From: Viscum album | Taxonomy: Eukaryota; Streptophyta; Magnoliopsida; Santalales; Viscaceae | Assembly: GCA_963277665.1 (NCBI GenBank) | Contig: OY728158.1 | Location: 601,300,818 to 601,364,817 of the forward strand | Direction of reading: 5' to 3' | DNA length: 64,000 bases | Part shown: positions 12,591 through 22,148 of the stretch, in pieces | Layout of the letters: every line of letters starts with the position of its first letter | How positions within the stretch are numbered: position 1 is the first letter of the stretch | Made by a program: the position numbers and the translations under genes | Notes under the pieces: generated by a model | Databases searched by the model: none | The model's input: the letters and a program-made list of their open reading frames with translations, nothing else | Told to the model about the DNA's origin: nothing

Positions 12591-13219
12591 AAAGATGGAA
12601 TCTCTTTTGATCCTTCTAAGACCATGGCAATCGAAGAATGGCCAGTACCTACGAGTATAACTGAGGTACGCATTTTTATTGGTTTGGAAGGTTATTATCG
12701 ACATTTCGTCCAGAATTTTGCCCGATTGGCTAACCCATTAACGAAGCTCACACGTAAAGGGGTTAAATTTGTTTGGAAAAAAGAGTGTGAAGAATGTTTC
12801 GATGAACTAATGAGAATATTAGTCAATGCTCCTCTATTGACTCTACCATCGGGGAATGATGGGTTTCTTATTTATAGTGATGCATCGAAGAAAGGACTTG
12901 TTTGTGTCCTTATGCAAAATGATAGGATTATTGCCTATGTATCACGACAGTTGAAAATTCATGAACAAAACTACCCTACTCATGATCTTGAGTTAGCAGG
13001 TGTGATCTTTCCTTTGGAGATATGGAGGGACTACCTCTATGGTGAAAATGTGAGATTTATACTGATCACAAGAGTTTGAAGTATATTTTCTCACAAAAAG
13101 AACTCAACATGAGGCAAAGGCGATGGCTTGAATTACTCAAGGATTATTATTTCACGATACACTTCCAACCGGAGAAAGAAAACAAGGTGGAAGATGCTTT
13201 GAGTAGAAAAGATCATTGA
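12591..13219 (+). pseudogene. pol: RT connection and RNase H of chromovirus
   Basis: The open stretch 12624-13079 reads the RT thumb ([25 protein letters not shown]) and RNase H with [18 protein letters not shown] and IAYVSRQL, which retains the first catalytic Asp. A frameshift near 13055 moves to a frame reading [26 protein letters not shown] and EDALSRK, the usual RNase H end, which stops at 13217-13219. RNase H removes the RNA strand after copying. Apart from the frameshift it is well preserved. Confidence 0.92.
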
Positions 13220-14330
13220 GTTTTGAACAATATGAGAATTGAAAGGGATCCAATTTTCATGGATCTATTGAAGATGGGCATGGGAATAACTAGGGAAGGT
13301 GGAACATCAATGATTTTTCAAATGGTTTCCAAACCATGTTTAATAGAAAGTATTAAGAGTTCTCAGACCAATGATGAAGAATTTCAAAAGAAGATTAAAG
13401 TTGTGAATGATGGGAGATTGAGAGACTTTGTGTATGAAGAAGGAATTTTGAAATTTGGGAGTGACTTTGTGTTTCCAATATACCTGATCTAAAAAGGGAA
13501 TTGTTGGATGATGCTCATAGTTCCAAATTCTCTATACACCCTCGGAGCACCAAAATGTATAGAGATTTGAAGGAACATTTTTGGTGGGACAACATGAAGA
13601 GGGGGATTGCTGATTTTGTGTCAAGATGTATGGTTTGTTAACAAGTGAAAGCTGGAAGGAAACAACCTGGAGGAGTCATGCAACCTCTTCCCATACCGGA
13701 GTGGAAATGGGACAATATTATGATGGACTTTTTCATGGGGCTACCAAAGACTCCTAGAAGGAATAATGCAATATGGGTCATTATTGATCGTCTTACCAAG
13801 TCAGAACATTTTATTTATATAAGAGAAGATCTACCACTGGAACGTCTAGAAATACTATACATTGATGATGTTGTGAGACTTCCTGGAGTGCCCCTATAAA
13901 TTTTTTCTGATAGTGATCCATGTTTTACTTCAATATTTTGGAAAAGTCTTCAGAACGCCTTGGATACTGAACTTCATTTGAGCACTGCCTACCATCCTCA
14001 AATAGATGGACAATCAGAATGAACTATTAAAACCTTAGAAGACAGGTTGAGATCCGGCTCACTTGACTTTCAAGGTATGTGGGATCAATATTTACCTCTG
14101 GTAGAATTTTCCTATAACAATAGCTTCCATTCAAGTATTTATATGGCACCATATGAAGCGTTATATGGAAAGTGATGTCGCACACCAACCATTTGGGATG
14201 ACATTGGTGAAAGAAAACATGTAGGCCTAGAACTGGTGGGGGCAACGATGGAAAAGGTTAAGGTAATCCAAAACCATATCAAAGCATCTCAAAGTAGGAA
14301 GAAGAGCTATGCTGATAATTGAAGGAACGA
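13220..14330 (+). pseudogene. pol: Integrase of chromovirus (zinc finger and DDE core), broken
   Basis: Integrase joins element DNA to the chromosome. A linker (13223-13492) leads to the HHCC zinc finger (DAHSSKFSIHPRSTKMYRDL, then CMVC before a stop) and the core: MDFFMGLPK (first Asp), [11 protein letters not shown] (second Asp), [13 protein letters not shown] and TLEDRL (the Glu). Single stops interrupt the frame after CMVC, after VPL, after GQSE and after ALYGK, and a shift separates the linker from the finger. Core residues are therefore present, but the protein cannot be made. Confidence 0.92.
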
Positions 14331-14331
14331 T

Positions 14332-14799
14332 TTGGAATTTCTAGTTGGTGATCATGTTTTCCTGAAGGTATCTCCATGGAAGGGAGTCATACGTTTTAGT
14401 AGGAAAGGTAAATTGAGTCCCAGGTACATCGGACCGTTAAAAATTCAAGAACTAATTGGGACTGTAGCGTACCGTTTGACAATGCCTCCAAATCTCTCCA
14501 AATTTCACGATGTGTTCCACATTTCACTATTGAGGAAATACATGCCTGAAAAAGCGCATGTACTCACCTATGAGGAATTAGAACTGGAACCCGATCTGTC
14601 TTATTGTGAAGAGCCCATCAAGATTCCTGATACGAGAGAAAAAGTACTGAGAAACCGGACGACTCGTCTCGTAAAAGTCTTGTGGAGAAACCATAAGATA
14701 GAAGAGGCAACGTGGGAAGCCGAGGAACTTATGATGAAGAACCCCTCGAGTCTTTTCTTGCGGTATTATTCTATAAATTTTGAGGACGAAATTATTTGA
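14332..14799 (+). pseudogene. pol: Integrase C-terminus with chromodomain-like segment
   Basis: A 155-codon open stretch with the GPY/F-type block of gypsy integrases (LSPRYIGPLKI, then YRLTMPPNLSKFHDVFHISLLRKY). It ends in REKVLRNRTTRLVKVLWRNHKIEEATWEAEELM, quoted here in parts: the WRNH and EEATWE blocks are what plant chromovirus C-termini carry. In related elements this domain guides insertion into chromatin. The stop at 14797-14799 lies only 12 bases before the 3' LTR, the usual spacing in this lineage. Confidence 0.9.
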
Positions 14800-14811
14800 A
14801 GGATGGGAGAA
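14800..14811 (+). other. Polypurine tract of chromovirus
   Basis: AGGATGGGAGAA directly before TGTAACACC of the 3' LTR. It would prime plus-strand synthesis. One T interrupts the purines. Confidence 0.85.
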
Positions 14812-17800
14812 TGTAACACCCCAAACTTCTACGGTACGCTTCTCTTTGAATAATGCAATAGCGTGCGTTGTACGCAACATCGAGTTCTAACACACCACAA
14901 CCAATCAAACAAGCCATTATGAATAGTAATACCCACTTTTTGAAATTTATAAATTTTATTTTTTAAAATGGACTTCATTTTTGGATTAGGAATATCTAAA
15001 TTAGCCTAGGGTTAAATTTTGGTATTTTTCTGAAAAACTTCATTTTTTGATGAATAGTGAAACTACTAAGTGGTAGTTAAAAAACTGAAATTTTTCAAAA
15101 AACACAATTTTTCCACTTCTGTGAGTGGAATTTCCAAAATCCGAGAGACACAGTTAATATCAAGGAGTAAAATGTGGTTCAATGAGATGAAAATAATTTT
15201 TGGTGAATAGTAACTTTTTACTTTTATTTACCACGGTTAAAAGTAAATAGGGTAATTAAGGGTAAAAATGATATTAATATTACCCTAAAACATGTCCTAA
15301 TTCTATTTTACAAGTGTATCTCGACCAAAAACAACCTTAGGAATAAAATATTTTCATTTAGGTCCACTTGAATTAGATTAGAACATTTATTATTATTTAA
15401 TTCAAAGAAGAGTTAAAAGAGTTAAAATCAATGTTTATATACTAAAACATTTTTAATATAGGGTTATAAAAAAGTTAAATTATATTTTAAATATTAATTA
15501 GAAAGCTAAAAATATTTCCTACATATGATATTTTATTTATAATTTTTAAACAATAAATAATTTAATTTATTTATGACACAATGATGATGCAGTAATTACC
15601 ATAATAGTGAAAAATTAAAATAATTGATATTATAAATACCAAAATAAATATAATTTGAGACTTTTTATGAATTAAACTAATTTTATAGGTTAATATGACA
15701 TGTTAGGATTGATTTAATTAACTTTTTTTGAATTAATCATTCTGTTATGATTTTCACAAAAATAAATTTTCCAAATAGTGTCGAAATTGACATAAAAGAG
15801 TTTTTTTAAAAACAATTATATTATTAATTGATATTAAATTCCTAAAAATATAATGCTCGGCCAAGAGACTTATATCATGATAGGTGTATCATTAATGGAC
15901 CACTTGGGGGTCTCTTGGAGGTATATAGTAAGTTTATTAACTATATAATTTAAAAATACAAAGTGACATGGTAAGTGTCAAACTAATTAACTAAAAGTCA
16001 AAACTAAAGGATAAGGTTAATATAATGACCCAAACCTGTCTAAATTCTATCGTTTGAGTTTTTTTGACCCATCCCCACCTTGAACTTTAAATAATCCACT
16101 TTGGAGCCATTATAAACCGAATATTAATTTATTATAAAATAATATTTCTAGCTTTTCCAAAGGTGCCCCTCACCCCTCTTATAAAAGGGCACTCCCCCTT
16201 CTCATTAATTCAAACCTTCAAAGCCATTTGGCTCGGACAAACTCTTCCCAAATACTCTATAAACTTCCCTCAATACAACCTAGAGGCCTTAGTTTGATCA
16301 GAAATCCAACCTAAGGATCCCTTTCGATCAAATGAAAAGGAAGAACCCGAAGAAGAGGCAAGGTTTTCACCACCCTTTTTCAAATTCATTTCTTCTTCAA
16401 CTTATTATTTCTTTGTTATTCCCATTCTAAAATAATGAATCAAGTATCTCCTATATATTGTAATATTATTATAAATATGGTACAACCATATTCAGTATTC
16501 TATCCATCCTTTGAATGACATGTGACCATACGTGCGTACGTACGACTTACCGTCTCCACGTCGTGGTGTAATTGTTATTCAATATATTATTATTTGTATG
16601 GGTATAATAATGATTTTTATTTAATGTAACTAAAAAATATAACATGATAATTATTCTGTATATATGATATACCATCCAATTATATATTATTTTTATATCA
16701 AAAGAATTATATTGTCGCTCTTGCGTACGTACGGACTACTGTCTCCATGAACGCGATGAGATTCGTTCTCCATCGTATCCATTCAAGTCTAATTCTCAGT
16801 TGCTGATTTATAATAGTATTTAAGGACTTGATATAATTCTGGATATGAATAATATACAATCTATCCATAATAAACACAGCTTATGTAACAAAACATATGA
16901 ATGAAAACGAGTAAGTTAACACCTGAAACGACGACAATTCTATGATATTATTAACAAAGAATGTTAAAAGATCATATATGATATCATATTAATGTATATG
17001 ATTCTTTTATAATTTAATAACAATTATTTCACCATTATACAAGAGTTCAACCAACCCTCAACCAAGTAAAAGTACTAGGTAATGGTTTATTTCACAATCT
17101 CTTCATTATCCGAGGATGTTTATACGTAATAATATACTAGGATCTCTTTATCATCCACATTCATGTTTCTTAAAAATGTTTTTAAAAACTTTTTTAATAT
17201 TTACAGGAATATGGGTTAAAGTCATTTATACCCTTGTTTGACTTTTTATAAGAGGTTTATAAAGGAATCTTTCCATCGTTTTCCAAATAAGGTGCTTTTT
17301 AACCTTTTCGACAGAATTAAGGTAAGAATGTTTTTTTAACTTATACGGTGGGTGCGGCTATTTTCCGCCGTTATAAAATCTTCGAACCTTCCCTTACAAG
17401 ATTATAAGAATATTTTCAAAGAAAATGTTTTATTTTATAGATATATGACTCTTAAATTATATCAAAATAGAAAGAGATATTTCTCTAAAAATAGTTTAGA
17501 TTTCATCTATGTCAACATCCTTTGATGGATTTTAAGCTTATTTGAAGTTGGTTTATTATGATACAAAACTTCCATATTATATTGAATATTTTGTGATTTG
17601 TTTGACTGTGGATGTGTTATTTTTATACCATTCATTATTTATGGAGAAATTATTGACATTTTGTATACTAGTTATAATACGAATGTTTATGTTATGTTTA
17701 AACCAGTTCATATAAGGAATGCATTAGACTTAATATGTGACGGGTGGAGCCCTCTATAGCTCCTTGATGAATCGTTAGGTCTCATTAGACAAACTAGTGT

Positions 17801-18377
17801 CTTGGCACAAGGCCTTGAAAAAATCTTATTTGTAGTCTTGGCACGAGGCCTTGGCTATGTGGTTATGATAGTCTGGCATTAGGCATTCCATCATTATGAA
17901 AGTGGTTATTGATATTGCATGTGATTATTAGATTAGTAGAATATTCATGTGAATAAGTAAATGGCATTATTTCATATTATTTTTTCCATACTATGTTTAA
18001 GTTTAAGTTTAAAAGGATTTTGTTTTAGTTATAAATTTCCTTAAATGTTTATTCTTATTTATGAAAGTTTTCGTTATATTGCTATCCTTACTGGGCATTT
18101 GAGCTCACCCCTTTTATATGTTTTATTTTTTCCAGGATGTGAGAAAGTAATTTATGAATGACCTGCAGGGATAATATGAGGGGATAAGAGTGTGGACTAT
18201 GGAGACTATGTTGTTGTAGTTTTCATTTTTATGATGTAATGTAAAACTTTATGAATATATCTAGTGTTTCCAAGGCTACTAAACTAGTAGGTCTTTCGAG
18301 ATTTGATATTTCTTGTGATCATCTCAATGTTATGTAATAATGCACCGACTCTGGGTAGCTGGGGTTGGGGCGTCACG
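14812..18377 (+). repeat. 3' LTR of chromovirus
   Basis: This 3566 bp LTR matches 6233-9799 throughout. It starts TGTAACACCCC and ends in CG instead of CA, a change at the last base. It holds a TATA box at 16180-16186 and the paired CGTACGTACG motifs at 16526-16558 and 16721-16746. No gene is visible in it. Confidence 0.95.
16180..16186 (+). promoter_or_regulatory. TATA box in 3' LTR of chromovirus
   Basis: TATAAAA in the same C-rich context as in the 5' LTR. From here transcription would run outward into the flanking gypsy remnant. Confidence 0.6.
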
Positions 18378-18382
18378 TTACC
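18378..18382. other. Target site duplication, right copy, of chromovirus
   Basis: TTACC, identical to the single TTACC in the unoccupied paralogous site at 51605-51609. Confidence 0.85.
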
Positions 18383-19560
18383 ACTTTAAATTAATTTCAC
18401 TTTAAAATTATAGCACTTTAATACAAAAAATGATGATATCTCTTCTTTATCATATCCTTGGGTTCCCAGGCAGCCTCCCCGAATTCCAGACTCCTCCAAA
18501 TAAATTTAACCAGGTGATTAGTCTTGTCCCATTGAACTTTATCTATATGTTCCAAGATTTCTATATGTTTTTTATAGTAAAAACCACACTCTAATTTTAT
18601 AACCTCTGAGTTTAGTACATGGGAAAGATTGGGTATGTACTTCCTCTAGAAATGTAAATGGAACACATCATGAACTTGAGAGAGGTGTTTTGGGAGTGAG
18701 AAGTGATAAGCTAAAGTCTCTACTTGATCAAGAATATAGAAGGTACAAATATACCAAGGGCTCATATTTACCTTATTTAAGAAATTTATATCCATTATCC
18801 ATAGATAAATTCATAGGAATACCTTCTCACTAACACTAAATTCCATATCTCACTGATGATTGTCAGTATAACGTTTTTGTCGGCTCTGAGCTATCATGAG
18901 GTGTTTCTAAATGGATCGAACCTTCTCTACCATTTATTCTAATATCTTAGGTCCCAGTAGTTTTCTTTCTCTAAACTCATCCCAATATTTCATATTTCTA
19001 TACTTATTTTCATAGATGGATTTATATGGATCCATCTGAATTCTTGAGTGAAAAAAATTATTATAAGAAAACATAACTAGATGATGGTATTTATCCCAAC
19101 CACCTTTGAAAACTATATAATAGGATATTGATGTATACTCTAGGGTTCTAATAGTCCTTTTAGACTGAACATTGATATGAGTATTATAAGAAGTAATGAA
19201 ACACAACTATGTATCTGGGTTTGGATGAAGACTTCTTCAGAACTTCAAGGTAAGCCTCATATCCTGATTAGGTACAACATAATGTTGTTCACCATGTAAA
19301 CTTACAACTTCCTTTACATATATCCTAGAAAGTTTATTAATATATAAATCTACTTTAATTTTAATTATATGCGCATACTTTATAAGGCGATCTATTATAA
19401 CCCAAATAACATTATGGTATTTAGATGTTTTGAGGAGTCCAACAATGAAGTCAATTGTGATGTTTTACTATTTCCATTCAAGTATGGGTAATGGTTGCAA
19501 AATACACCTTAGCCTTATGTATCTCTAACATAAATTTCCAATATAAAAGTAATTGATATT
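18383..19560 (-). pseudogene. pol: Integrase and chromodomain-like end of nested Ty3/gypsy element, unit 1
   Basis: Read from high to low coordinates on the minus strand: IDFIVGLLKT and VIWVIIDRLIKYAHI (first core Asp kept), then VPNQDMRLTLKF where relatives have VSDRDPRFTS, so the second catalytic Asp is now Asn. Next, at 19206-18934, comes the open stretch with QSKRTIRTLEYTS, MFSYNNFFHSRIQMDPYKSIY and ERKLLGPKI. Farther on are a VHDVFHLHF block and EVIKLE, and, at about 18560-18430, DKTNHLVKFIWRSLEFGEAAWEP, the chromodomain-like end. It belongs to the same chromovirus group as 6233-18377 but is older. The upstream part of this gene continues beyond the SIRE-like insertion, from 32397. Confidence 0.88.
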
Positions 19561-19565
19561 CATAG
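19561..19565. other. Target site duplication, left copy, of SIRE-like element
   Basis: CATAG pairs with CGTAG at 32392-32396. The empty paralogous site near 52793 reads CATAGTCTACAATATC without interruption, so the right copy has an A-to-G change. Confidence 0.85.
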
Positions 19566-20643
19566 TGTTGGTCGGAGTGGAAACTCAAGAGGGGGGGGGG
19601 GTGAATTGAGTACCAATTAAAATTTCTGTTAAAAATATTTCTCTTAAAATCCCCCAATTAAAAATCAAAGTTAAACTATAGTGAAGTTATACATAGTGTA
19701 AATGTTCATTCAGTTTCTCAATGATTAATTAGGTCTCATTTAACTTAATCTGAAGATTAAATTAACTTTTGAAACTAACTTACTCATTTACAATAAGTAT
19801 ACACACTTGCTAATTTAATTATCAAAGTAGTTTTAAAATAATTTTTTTTTCAAAGTAACAGCAGCAGAATATAAAACATATATTTAGTATACTTATGATT
19901 TAAACTAAAATGCACAACAGAATTAACCAAGAGGTTCAATCTCAAGCCGAGACATAGTCCTCTCAAAAATTTATATAAATTGATCCACACCCTAGATCGG
20001 GGTAAACAATAGTGAGCACACTATCCGAGTAATGAGACCTCTACCACAGTTCTTCGTGGAAAACAAAAAACAGATCACAGCTGTCCAGGTCTTACTCGAA
20101 CTCTACCACTATCCACAGTGGGAAACAAAAGATTTATGGAGTTTGAGTGAGGATTTAAGAATCGTCCAGTTTAGCTCAGAAGACAGTGTGTGTGTAAAAT
20201 AAACATTGTACACACACTGCTCGAAAATTAAATGATAGAATAACTAAAGTAAGTGAGAATGAGTTTAGAAGAGCATTAGTGATTGGCAGTGCAACTCTGG
20301 ACTCGTTTGGTTTGTCAAAAAAGCATCTGAGTCCTTCTCTGGTTTCTTCCCAGAAAACAGAGTGTCATTTTCTTCTTTGGTTCTTGGTTCAGCTTGTCAG
20401 CTCGAGTGCATGAAGTGTTTGTGGTAGTTCTTCACTCAAGATGCAGCTTGTGGTTTCCTTTAGAAGAGTGGATTCAAGTTTATCCATGATTCTTTTAGTA
20501 TGGATGTATCCTTGTGTGAATGCACAACATTTTAATGATTATGAGCCTTTTTATTTTTCACTCTTTGTGTGCCATCTTAGTTCCTTGGTTCTTACTGTTT
20601 AATTATGACGACACCACCACGTTCAGCTAGGTCTTTATCTTCC

Positions 20644-20652
20644 TTTTTATAG
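20644..20652 (-). promoter_or_regulatory. TATA box in 3' LTR of SIRE-like element
   Basis: CTATAAAAA on the minus strand. At the same place in the 5' LTR (near 31383-31392) the sequence is altered to CTTTAAAAA, so the LTR that would drive the element has the weaker box. Confidence 0.5.
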
Positions 20653-20859
20653 CTTTCAGCTCCGGAAAAAAGGAATGATCACTTTTTGCCTGGGTACTTG
20701 GTACGGTTCCCTAACATGGCAATAGAGATCATTAAATAACATTAACTACATTAAAAACATCAAATGTAACCATTATCTTAATAAATAAATAGTATTCAGA
20801 GTATAGAGTTTGACTGGTTGGTCAATCATTAGTAGCCTTCTGTTGGTAAACGTGTACAG

Positions 20860-21420
20860 TGGATTTTGTGTAGCAGTCCTTCCATCAGTAGCTTCATTGA
20901 ACTTTCATCGGTAGCTCTTTATATCGGTAGCTCTAGGTATCAGTAACTCCTTCTATCAGTACTTACTCTATCGTTAGCTCCATGTATTGGTGACTCTGTA
21001 CTTGTATCGGTAGATCAGTAGCTCCTTGCATCGGTAGATGTTTGCACTTATATCGGTAGATTTCTCTATCAGTAACTATTTTTGAACTGGTTCTATCGGT
21101 AGAATTCTTCATATCAGTAGATCGGTAGCTCTAGTCTGTTCTATCGGTAGACTTACTCTATCGGTAACTGTTTGTGAACTGGTTCTATCGATATATTTCT
21201 TCATATCGGTAGATCGGTAGCTCTAGTATGTTCTATCGGTAGACTTACTCTATCGGTAACTGTTTGTGAACTGGTTCTATCGGTATACTTCTTCATATTG
21301 GTAGCTCTGTTTATATTAGTGACCTTAGTATATCGGTGACTCTGTCTATCAGTAGACTAATTCTATCGGTAGACTGAGTACTGGTAGCTCTTTATCAGTA
21401 GCTATACGCAGATTAGTGAA
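20860..21420. repeat. ATCGGTAG-type degenerate repeat block in SIRE-like 3' LTR
   Basis: Dozens of TATCGGTAG, ATCAGTAG and similar words. A longer period is visible: GAACTGGTTCTATCGG starts at 21084, 21176 and 21268, exactly 92 bases apart. The 5' LTR has the same block (~31600-32160) with starts at 31824, 31916 and 32008. Confidence 0.9.
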
Positions 21421-21653
21421 ACACTTATCAGTTTTATGAAAACCACATCCAATTGTGTTAGAATTAATTTATAACCTATATAAACATAAAAAAAAACATT
21501 GATTAACATATTTAAAGGATTATTTTAACATTATTATCATCTTGATAACATAATATCATATATTGAGAGAATTTGAATATAGATAAAAATTAATTGGGAT
21601 TATCAAAGTATGTGAAGACATAATTGGCATTATCAAAACAGGTGAGGTCAAAA

Positions 21654-21668
21654 ATCTCCCCCTTTTTG
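21654..21668 (-). other. Polypurine tract of SIRE-like element
   Basis: Minus strand CAAAAAGGGGGAGAT directly before the 3' LTR, a standard plant copia polypurine tract. Confidence 0.85.
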
Positions 21669-22148
21669 ATAATCACAACTTATGATATTATCATTTTAAA
21701 ATAGTGAGTAATTGTATCAGAGGATATATCATTAAATTCAATTTTCTTAGAGAAAACTGTATGTTGTAGAATATAAATTATCAGAGATAGAATTAAATGT
21801 GATAGTATCAGAGATAATTGTAAATGCAATGATATCAGAGGTAACATTTAGTGGTATCAAAGAGTAAAATGACATGGTATCAGAGGGGAAAATCATGATA
21901 GATCTTCCTTAGAGAAAATTTCTCCCCCTGGTGAGTATTTCTCCCTCTTTGATACCTAGAGAATATTGCTCCCCTTTAGCAGAATCGTGGTAAAATAATT
22001 CTCCAACTTTGTGATAATCAAAAGGTGGGAAATAACAAAGAGAAGAGGAAAAAAATGAGAAAATATAAGAAAGCCACTTGTATTAAATGTTACAAATATA
22101 CAAAACAAAAAATACAAGGGATTCCTATCAAACATCTTATCCACTTGA
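21669..22148 (-). other. Non-coding stretch between env-like region and polypurine tract
   Basis: About 480 AT-rich bases. Words such as GGTATCAGAG and GTATCAGAGA recur (for example near 21714-21890) and look like a degenerate short repeat. One minus ORF (21956-22165) runs in from the end of the env-like region and is hydrophobic only by composition. Confidence 0.5.

Larger units (their letters stand above)
6233..18377 (+). mobile_element. Ty3/gypsy chromovirus-like LTR retrotransposon (Tekay/Del-like), complete but inactive
   Basis: A 12,145 bp element with all structural parts: 5' LTR 6233-9799, primer binding site, leader, gag-pro-pol remnants in order PR-RT-RNaseH-IN with a chromodomain-like C-terminus, polypurine tract and 3' LTR 14812-18377. 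Gag, PR, the start of RT and part of RNase H lie in one reading frame, consistent with an ancestral single gag-pol polyprotein. At least two frameshifts and many in-frame stops make it non-autonomous now. The two LTRs differ at roughly 17 of their first ~205 bases by hand count, so the insertion is not recent. The long LTRs and the C-terminal domain fit the Tekay/Del lineage. The lineage name is inferred from overall form. Confidence 0.95.
19566..21653 (-). repeat. 3' LTR of SIRE-like element
   Basis: 2088 bp, the same length as the 5' LTR at 30304-32391. The minus-strand end is CCGACCAACA. The minus-strand start, expected as TGTTGACC, is altered to TTTTTGACC. It contains a run of 11 G (19591-19601), a TATA box (CTATAAAAA on the minus strand, 20644-20652) and a block of ATCGGTAG-like units (~20860-21420) with a 92 bp higher-order period. 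Confidence 0.93.
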
